Of a DNA stretch of 64,000 nt, positions 58,135 through 64,000 are shown piece by piece. Source of the stretch: Ensifer sp. PDNC004. GTDB lineage: Bacteria > Pseudomonadota > Alphaproteobacteria > Rhizobiales > Rhizobiaceae. The translations under genes and the position numbers were made by a program. The stretch spans positions 2,046,001-2,110,000 of the forward strand of contig NZ_CP070353.1 in assembly GCF_016919405.1 (NCBI RefSeq). Direction: 5' to 3'. The notes under the pieces are model-generated. The model saw only the letters and a program-made list of their open reading frames with translations, had not been told where the DNA came from and searched no databases. How positions within the stretch are numbered: position 1 is the stretch's first letter; the number at the start of each line of letters is the position of its first letter.

Positions 58135-58431
58135 TCAGTCGTGGCGGGCCCCTTTGTAGAAGAGGCTCGCCCGGTTTCGCGACGCGCGGGTCAGGTAGCT
58201 GGCCGGATTGTCGAAGAAGGGCGAGGTGGTCGCCTCGCGCACATCTTCGCGTTTCAGCCCCATGTCGAGGAGCTGACGGTCATCCAGGTCATTCAGACGG
58301 CCGATCGCATAGCGGTTTCGGAGTTGCTGCCATACGGACGTGAGCATGCCTGTCACGCCGACGGCGCGGGAGGCATAGGAATGCTTTCCGGCAACGAGGT
58401 CGAGATCGAGGGCGTGCTGTGTCGTGCGCAT
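58135..58431 (-). CDS. DUF1127 family small protein
   Basis: 98 aa from ATG 58431, with AAAGGAGAA as strong ribosome site; an upstream open frame to 58500 has no conservation. The DUF1127 core is NRYAIGRLNDLDDRQLLDMG then LKREDVREA. The ~30-residue leader and C-terminal extension are longer than in the minimal 47-aa type. In rhizobia related proteins affect RNA turnover, carbon and phosphate physiology; this one is uncharacterised. Confidence 0.85.
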   Translation of the reverse strand: MRTTQHALDLDLVAGKHSYASRAVGVTGMLTSVWQQLRNRYAIGRLNDLDDRQLLDMGLKREDVREATTSPFFDNPASYLTRASRNRASLFYKGARHD

Positions 58432-58638
58432 GACAATTTCTCCTTTCAGGCACGAAGAAGCCCATCCCCTGCGGGGAGGTCGAACGCAGGGGCGGGCCAA
58501 AGAGTTTGGGATTCGCCGGCGAAATTGCCGGCCGGGGATCGATGAATTTGCTTCCGATAGATCGCAAATCCTTATTGATCAGTCCAACGAATGTTTTTAA
58601 TGATATTCATCAAACAATCTTATGGATGCATCACGGCC

Positions 58639-59589
58639 ATGTCCGCACCCCTTGATATCGATCAGCTCCAGACCTTTGTCGCGATCGCCGATACGGGCAG
58701 CTTCACCAAGGCGGCCGACCGGGTCTTCAAGACTCAATCCGCCGTTTCCATGCAGATGCGCCGCCTGGAAGAGCGCATCGGCAAGGCACTGTTCATGAAG
58801 GACGGCCGCGGCAACAGGCTGACGGTCGAAGGCGACCGGCTGCTCAATTTCGCACGCCGGATGATCCGCCTCAACAACGAGGCGATCGCCTCCTTCGACG
58901 ACAACCGCCTCGAAGGCACGCTCCGGATCGGCACGCCCGACGACTATGCCGACCGCTACATGCCCGAGATCATCATGCGGTTTGCCAAGACGCATCCGAA
59001 TGTCGAGCTGTACATCGTCTGCGAGCCCTCCGTGGACCTCGCCGAAAAGATGGCCAAGGGCGACCTCGACATCGCGCTCGTCACCCACAATCCGCGCGCC
59101 CGCGCGTCGGACGTGGTGCGAACCGAGCCGCTCTGCTGGGTGAGCTCGATCAACCATCCGCTGCCCGAGAACGCGCCGATCCCGCTAGCTGTCGGCCGGC
59201 GCGACTGTCTGTGGCGCCAGGCGGCCTGCGCCGCACTCGACGCAACGGGGAGGGAGTACCAGATCCTGTTCACCAGCTGGTCGTCGACGGTCGTCGCCGC
59301 CGCGGTGCTTGCGGGCATGGCCGTCTCCGTCCTACCGGAATCGGCGCTGCGGCCGGGCATGAAGGTCCTGACGCTTGCCGACGGCTTCCCGGCGCTCGCG
59401 CCGGTCCAGATCGGCATCATGAAGCGGCCGGGCCTGTCGCCCTCGCTTTCGAACGCGATCAGCAACCACATCACCGCCTGCCTGGACAACATCACGCCGA
59501 TCAGCGCCAACGACGACCTCGAGGCCGATATCAAGGGCTTCCCGCGTTATCCGCGTCTCCGGCAGAGCCATATGCTGCCGGGCTGGTAA
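58639..59589 (+). CDS. LysR-type regulator, LrhA-like
   Basis: 316 aa from ATG 58639; a start 16 codons upstream is not conserved. HTH TFVAIADTGSFTKAADRVFK then TQSAVSMQMRRLEE resembles E. coli LrhA. Effector domain begins LRIGTPDDYADRYMPEIIMR. It is divergent from DUF1127 and convergent on katA. Target unknown. Confidence 0.88.
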   Translation: MSAPLDIDQLQTFVAIADTGSFTKAADRVFKTQSAVSMQMRRLEERIGKALFMKDGRGNRLTVEGDRLLNFARRMIRLNNEAIASFDDNRLEGTLRIGTPDDYADRYMPEIIMRFAKTHPNVELYIVCEPSVDLAEKMAKGDLDIALVTHNPRARASDVVRTEPLCWVSSINHPLPENAPIPLAVGRRDCLWRQAACAALDATGREYQILFTSWSSTVVAAAVLAGMAVSVLPESALRPGMKVLTLADGFPALAPVQIGIMKRPGLSPSLSNAISNHITACLDNITPISANDDLEADIKGFPRYPRLRQSHMLPGW

Positions 59590-59609
59590 GAGCGGAACGC
59601 AGAGACAAG

Positions 59610-59647
59610 AAAGGCCACGCACCAAGCCGGTGCGTGGCCTTTTTCTT
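59610..59647. terminator. Bidirectional terminator between LysR gene and katA
   Basis: AAAGGCCACGCACC-AAGCC-GGTGCGTGGCCTTT, 14-bp perfect stem, followed by TTCTT on the plus strand. On the minus strand the region after the stem is TCTTGTCTC. Confidence 0.9.
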
Positions 59648-59684
59648 ATCCGGAGATCGGCACGCGGCCGACCTCGCCACCGGT

Positions 59685-61169
59685 CTATTCGGCTGCCGCG
59701 CCGACAGCCTCCGCTTCGTAGCCATAAGCCGCGTGAAGCGCCGCGCGCACGCCGGCTTCATAGTCTGGATGGACCCGCTTGAAATGCGCAAGCTGGCGCT
59801 CGACGATCAGCCCCGGCACGCCGCGCATCGCCGCGGCGATGTTGGAGAACAGGCGCGCTTTCTGGCCGGCATCGAACAGGTTGAACAGCGCGCGCGGCTG
59901 GCTGTAGTCGTCGTTGCCTTCGCGGTGGTCAAAGCGAGCCATGTCGCCGCTGATGCGCGGCGGCGGCTCCATCGCAGAGGGCTGCTCGACCGGGCCGTTG
60001 AACGAGTTCGGCTCGTAGTAGGCGTTGGAATTTCCGGTCTGGATGCCACCGAACGTGTTCATGTGGCCATCGCGGTGATAATGATGCACCGGGCATTTCG
60101 GCCTGTTCACCGGAATGTGCTCGTAATGCGTGCCGAGCCGATAGCGGTGGGCGTCGGCATAGGAGAACAGCCGCGCCTGCAGCATCTTGTCCGGCGAGAA
60201 GCCGATGCCGGGCACGATGTTGGACGGCGAGAAGGCGGCGTTCTCGACCTCGGCAAAATAGTTCTCCGGATTGCGGTTGAGCTCCAGCACGCCGACCTCG
60301 ATCGGCGGATAGTCCGCATGCGGCCAGACCTTGGTGACATCGAAGGGATTGTAGGGGGTCTTTTCCGCCTCGAGCTCGGGCATGACCTGAACCTGAAGCG
60401 TCCAGCGCGGATAATTGCCCTCCTCGATCGCGCCATAGAGCGCTTCCTGGTAGCTTTCGCGCGTCCGACCGATCACATCAGCCGCCTCGGCATTGGTGTA
60501 GTGCTTGTGGCCGTGCTGGGTCTTGAAGTGGAACTTGACCCAGTAGCGCTCGCCGGCATCGTTCCAGAGCGAGAAGGTGTGCGAGCCGTAGCCGTTCATG
60601 TGCAGCGGCGAGACCGGACATCCGCGGTCGGACATCAGGATCGTGACCTGGTGCAGGCTTTCCGGCGACAACGACCAGAAGTCCCACATGGCGGTGGCCG
60701 AGCGCAGGTTGGTCTTCGGATGACGCTTCTGGGTGTGGATGAAATCCGGGAATTTGTAGGCATCGCGGACGAAGAAGATCGGCGTGTTGTTGCCGACGAG
60801 GTCCCAATTGCCCTCGGGCGTATAGAATTTCAGCGCAAAGCCGCGCACGTCGCGTTCGGCATCGGCGGCGCCAAGCTCACCGGCAACGGTGGAGAAGCGC
60901 GCCAGCATCGGCGTCTCGGCGCCCGGCTGCAGAACCTTGGCCTTGGTGTATTTCGAGATGTTGCCAGTGATCTTCAGCGTGCCATAGGCGCCCCAGCCCT
61001 TGGCATGCACGGCGCGCTCGGGGATGCGCTCGCGGTTTTGATGCGACAACTTCTCGATAAGCTGATAGTCCTGCATCATGACGCCGCCGCGCGGGCCGGC
61101 CGTCAGCGAATTCTGGTTGTCCGGCACCGGGGCTCCGGCACTCGTCGTCAATATGGGTCGATCAGACAT
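59685..61169 (-). CDS. katA: Catalase, small-subunit haem type
   Basis: 494 aa, clade 3-size catalase. Catalytic His54 in [13 protein letters not shown], Asn in [17 protein letters not shown], and the haem-tyrosine region [14 protein letters not shown]. Ribosome site AGGAGG before ATG 61169. It is divergent from oxyR, with 185 bp between them, and thus probably activated by OxyR on peroxide. Confidence 0.96.
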   Translation of the reverse strand: MSDRPILTTSAGAPVPDNQNSLTAGPRGGVMMQDYQLIEKLSHQNRERIPERAVHAKGWGAYGTLKITGNISKYTKAKVLQPGAETPMLARFSTVAGELGAADAERDVRGFALKFYTPEGNWDLVGNNTPIFFVRDAYKFPDFIHTQKRHPKTNLRSATAMWDFWSLSPESLHQVTILMSDRGCPVSPLHMNGYGSHTFSLWNDAGERYWVKFHFKTQHGHKHYTNAEAADVIGRTRESYQEALYGAIEEGNYPRWTLQVQVMPELEAEKTPYNPFDVTKVWPHADYPPIEVGVLELNRNPENYFAEVENAAFSPSNIVPGIGFSPDKMLQARLFSYADAHRYRLGTHYEHIPVNRPKCPVHHYHRDGHMNTFGGIQTGNSNAYYEPNSFNGPVEQPSAMEPPPRISGDMARFDHREGNDDYSQPRALFNLFDAGQKARLFSNIAAAMRGVPGLIVERQLAHFKRVHPDYEAGVRAALHAAYGYEAEAVGAAAE

Positions 61170-61316
61170 CGCGTCCTCCTGTCAAAGGGTTTCGCGTCCG
61201 GGCGGTCACACAGGACCGACGGCAGTCACGGCGGCTGCCAGCCGCAGGTTGCGGCGACGATCAAGGCCCGAACGCTCTGGCAAGAGGGTTTTCCCACAGC
61301 GCTTCGATAATCTCCA

Positions 61317-61353
61317 ATTGCATAAAAATTAAAAATCGATAAGATTTTCCTAT
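61317..61353. promoter_or_regulatory. Possible OxyR site in the katA-oxyR gap
   Basis: ATTG-N7-ATTA-N7-ATAA-N7-CTAT, the last half-site immediately before the oxyR ATG. It matches 11 of 16 bases of the ATAG-N7-CTAT-N7-ATAG-N7-CTAT consensus; the last two half-sites are 7 of 8. Position fits autoregulation. Confidence 0.45.
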
Positions 61354-61354
61354 C

Positions 61355-62266
61355 ATGCTTACACTCAGACAGATGCGCTATTTCGAGGCGCTTGCCTCTG
61401 CTCGCCACTTCGGGAAGGCCGCCGAACTCGTCCATGTCAGCCAGCCGGCGCTCTCCGCCCAGATCATGGAAATGGAAAACCACCTGGGGGTGAAGCTGGT
61501 GGAACGCAGCCGCAGCGGCGTCTTCCTCACGCGCAAGGGCGAAGAGGTGCTGGCCCGCACCCGCGCCATCCTCGCCGAAGTGGATCAACTGGAACTGAGC
61601 GCGCGCACCAGTTCCGGCACGCTCGAAGGGCGGATCCGCATCGGCGTCATCCCGACGCTTGCGCCCTATCTCGTGCCGCGGCTGGTGCCGCACCTGCGCC
61701 AGGTCTACCCGGCCATCGAGATCGAACTGAAGGAATCGGTGACATCAAGACTGGTGGCCGATCTCGGAGAGGGCCTGCTCGATGCCGTCGTCGCCGCCTT
61801 GCCGATCGAGACCGACGGGCTTTCGACGAAGCCCCTCTTTTCCGACCGCTTCTTCATGGCGATGGCGGACGACGAGCGAAACATCCTGATGTCACCGCTG
61901 ACCGAAGACCAGGTGGATGTCGAACAGCTGCTGCTGCTCGAAGAGGGCCATTGCCTGCGAGACCAGGCGCTCGCCGTCTGCAGCACGGCGGGCAAGCGAC
62001 GCCTCGTCTCGTTCGGTGCGACCTCGATGACGACGCTCCTGCAGATGGTCGCCAACGGCATGGGCATGACGCTCATCCCCGAGATCGCGATCGCGACCGA
62101 GGCAGCCCGCAATTCCATCCGCATCGTGCCCTTCGCCGCCCCTGAACCGGCGCGCGAGATCGGGCTTATCTGGCGGCGCAGCAGCCCGCGCGAGCGCGAC
62201 ATGGAAGCGCTCGCAGCGGCGATCAGCGGCTGCGCCGACCACATTCTCCAGGCGGCAGCCGCCTGA
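61355..62266 (+). CDS. oxyR: Hydrogen-peroxide-sensing regulator OxyR
   Basis: 303 aa. LysR HTH (HFGKAAELVHVSQPALSAQI) and the redox pair Cys200 and Cys209 in GHCLRDQALAVC, the equivalent of E. coli Cys199/Cys208. Divergent from katA. No ribosome site is visible before the ATG. Confidence 0.95.
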   Translation: MLTLRQMRYFEALASARHFGKAAELVHVSQPALSAQIMEMENHLGVKLVERSRSGVFLTRKGEEVLARTRAILAEVDQLELSARTSSGTLEGRIRIGVIPTLAPYLVPRLVPHLRQVYPAIEIELKESVTSRLVADLGEGLLDAVVAALPIETDGLSTKPLFSDRFFMAMADDERNILMSPLTEDQVDVEQLLLLEEGHCLRDQALAVCSTAGKRRLVSFGATSMTTLLQMVANGMGMTLIPEIAIATEAARNSIRIVPFAAPEPAREIGLIWRRSSPRERDMEALAAAISGCADHILQAAAA

Positions 62267-62277
62267 CCTAACGACGC

Positions 62278-63153
62278 TCAGGCCAGCTTGGTCTTCAGGA
62301 ACTCGACCGTCCGGCTCCAGGCGAGATCGGCTGCGGCCTTGTCATACCTCGCGGCAGAAGTGTCGTTGTTGAAGGCGTGGTTGACGCCGTCATAGACATA
62401 GATCGTCGCGTCCTTGCCGTTGTCTTTGAGCGCTTTCTGGTAGGCCTCGATGCCGGCGTTGATGCGCTCGTCGAGGCCTGCATAGTGCAACAACAGTGCC
62501 GCCTTGATCTTCGGCACGTCCTCGGCCTTGGGCTGCGCGCCGTAATAAGCAACGCCTGCCTTCAGATCCGGGGAGCCGACCGCAAGCCGGTTGACCAGAC
62601 CGCCGCCCCAGCAGAAGCCGATGGCGCCGACCTTGCCGGTCGATTGCGCATGTCCTTCCAGAAACGCCACGGTCGCCGCCGCATTCGCGGTCGTTGCCGC
62701 CGCATCGAGTGCGCCGATCATCTCGCGCGCCTTGTCCTCGTCCGTCGGCGTGCCGCCCGCAGGCGACAGGAAGTCGGGCGCCAGCGCCAGGAAGCCTTCG
62801 AGCGCCATCCGCCGCGCGACATCGCGGATATGCGGGTTCAGGCCGCGGTTCTCATGGATGACGATGACCGCCGGCAGCTTGCCGCTCACCTCTGCCGGGC
62901 GAACGAGGTAACCCTTCATGTCGCCGCCAGCGCCGGGATAGGTGATGTCCTCGCCGGTCACCCGGGTATCGTTTGCAGCCACGATCTCCGCCTTGGCGCC
63001 ATTGGCCGCCAGCAGCGGCGCGATCGCCGCCGCCGCGGCCGCGGAACCGGCAAGGCCGGTGAGTTTTTCCATGAAACGACGGCGATCGAGGGTCAGGTGC
63101 GTGTACTCGTCATAGGCGTCGATCATCGCCTGCGTGATCTTCGGTTCCTGCAT
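62278..63153 (-). CDS. Dienelactone hydrolase family protein with Tat-like signal
   Basis: 291 aa from ATG 63153 with GGAGGAGG site. Alpha/beta-hydrolase with nucleophile Cys180 (GAIGFCWGGG), Asp in HYAGLDERI and His in GVNHAFNND, the dienelactone hydrolase triad. Residues 24-50 (DRRRFMEKLTGLAGSAAAAA) resemble a twin-arginine signal, with a long 23-residue leader before it. Periplasmic role would be unusual for this family, which is normally cytosolic. Convergent on oxyR. Confidence 0.87.
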   Translation of the reverse strand: MQEPKITQAMIDAYDEYTHLTLDRRRFMEKLTGLAGSAAAAAAIAPLLAANGAKAEIVAANDTRVTGEDITYPGAGGDMKGYLVRPAEVSGKLPAVIVIHENRGLNPHIRDVARRMALEGFLALAPDFLSPAGGTPTDEDKAREMIGALDAAATTANAAATVAFLEGHAQSTGKVGAIGFCWGGGLVNRLAVGSPDLKAGVAYYGAQPKAEDVPKIKAALLLHYAGLDERINAGIEAYQKALKDNGKDATIYVYDGVNHAFNNDTSAARYDKAAADLAWSRTVEFLKTKLA

Positions 63154-63300
63154 GCCAGCCTCCTCCGGTTCATATCTCCCGCGGCGGCAGACAGAACCGC
63201 CCGCGACAGAATAGGTCGGCGGGCGGTCTGGAACATACAAACTTGCGTTACTGCCGCGTGTTTCCTCGCCCTTAAAGGCCGAAGGCCCCACGCAGGTCGA

Positions 63301-64000
63301 TCAGCCGTTGAGGTCGAGTACGATGCGGCCGTCGATCTTGCCTTCCTCCATGCGCTTGAAGATGTCGTTGATGTTCTCAATCTTGTCCCAGGTGAAGTGC
63401 GACGCGACCTTGCCTTCGCCGGCAAACTCGAGCGATTCCTCCAGGTCCTGCCGCGTGCCGACGATCGAGCCGCGGATGGTGATGCGCTTCAGCACCGTGT
63501 CGAAGATCGGCAGGCACATCTGCCCGGGCGGCAGGCCGACCAGCGCCATCGTTCCCTTGGAGCGCAGCATGTTGAAAGCCTGCTCCATCGCTTTCGGCGC
63601 CACGGCCGTCACCAGGGCGCCATGCACGCCGCCGGTCGCATCTCGCACCTGCTCGACCGCATCCTTGTCGCGCGCGTCGACGACGAGGTCGGCACCGAGC
63701 TTTCGCGCAAGTTCCAGCTTATCCGGGAAGATATCGACGGCGGCGACATGCATGCCCATGGCCTTGGCATATTGCACCGCCATGTGCCCGAGCCCGCCGA
63801 TGCCGGAGATCAGCGCCCATTCGCCCGGACGGACCTCGGTTTCCTTCAGGCCCTTGTAGACGGTAACGCCCGCGCAAAGGATGGGGGCCGCCGGTCCGAA
63901 TTCGAGCTTTGCCGGCAGGCGGCCGACGAAGTCAGGATCGGCGAGGCCGTATTGCGCAAACGTGCCGTTGACGGAATAGCCGGTGTTCTGCTGGCTGCCG
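63301..64000 (-). CDS. Zinc-dependent alcohol dehydrogenase (AdhP-like), 5' end outside window
   Basis: C-terminal 233 codons of an MDR-type dehydrogenase. It runs off the right edge. Visible parts: FAQYGLADPDF, PILCAGVTVYKGLKETEVRP, the NAD Rossmann motif ISGIGGLGHMAVQYAKAMGM, and GSIVGTRQDLEESLEFAGEG near the end. The catalytic zinc ligands at the N-terminus are not visible. It is upstream of the dienelactone hydrolase gene on the same strand with a 147-bp gap. Confidence 0.9.
   Translation of the reverse strand, partial: GSQQNTGYSVNGTFAQYGLADPDFVGRLPAKLEFGPAAPILCAGVTVYKGLKETEVRPGEWALISGIGGLGHMAVQYAKAMGMHVAAVDIFPDKLELARKLGADLVVDARDKDAVEQVRDATGGVHGALVTAVAPKAMEQAFNMLRSKGTMALVGLPPGQMCLPIFDTVLKRITIRGSIVGTRQDLEESLEFAGEGKVASHFTWDKIENINDIFKRMEEGKIDGRIVLDLNG

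Overview
The window is a piece of a GC-rich alphaproteobacterial chromosome, most likely Ensifer/Sinorhizobium (Rhizobiaceae). I base this on the gene families and their order: a PmbA - CysQ - DUF4170 - WaaA - HAD - LpxK Kdo/lipid A stretch near mutL and DUF2093, a hisS-hisZ-hisG operon with the short HisG, groESL behind a CIRCE element and an RpoH-like promoter, glcDEF, DUF1127, DUF3422, and a triple copy of a palindrome of the kind scattered through rhizobial intergenic DNA. Nearly every base is coding. I see no rRNA, tRNA, CRISPR array, prophage or insertion sequence.

Layout. 1-3.2 kb: methylated-amine catabolism (partial flavin demethylase, MttB-family protein, divergent LysR regulator). 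3.2-6.5 kb: a GGDEF/EAL protein with a degenerate GGDEF and a PAS-PAS-receiver-receiver protein without a kinase. 6.9-15.1 kb: mutL, DUF2093, then a minus-strand block for lipid A/Kdo addition (lpxK, waaA), a HAD phosphatase, cysQ and pmbA. 15.2-22.6 kb: Kef-type antiporter, patatin-like lipase, an RNA-modification cluster (rsmD, rluB, tadA), a GNAT enzyme and a lipoprotein. 22.7-30.2 kb: ileS, ribF, a HAD-IIA protein and groES-groEL. 30.1-31.3 kb: an intergenic region with a 106-bp tandem duplication of the groEL 3' end, a UUCG terminator and a possible small RNA, followed by a small PAS-like gene. 31.5-43.9 kb: MHYT-PAS-GGDEF-EAL protein, ferredoxin-reductase-like flavoprotein, GST, hisGZS, a second PAS-like gene, DUF305, tag, and two L,D-transpeptidases. 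44-49.5 kb: glcDEF with an embedded membrane-protein gene and a divergent LysR regulator. 49.5-57.8 kb: palindrome array, DUF3422, GntR regulator, Nudix, pit, rsmE, gshA, DUF937. 57.9-64 kb: DUF1127 with a structured 3' region, LysR, katA/oxyR, a Tat-type dienelactone hydrolase and a partial zinc alcohol dehydrogenase.

How the genes work together. Most of the window is housekeeping (translation, histidine, chaperonin, envelope, mismatch repair) interspersed with sensory proteins. Four units look like regulator-target pairs in which an operator-like dyad can be seen: LysR/mttB, LysR/glcDEF, GntR with its own promoter, and OxyR/katA. I did not find an obvious new defence or mobile system. The least explained items are the two cysteine-conserving small PAS-like paralogues, the groEL 3' duplication, and the two small-RNA candidates near 30.6 kb and 57.9 kb.
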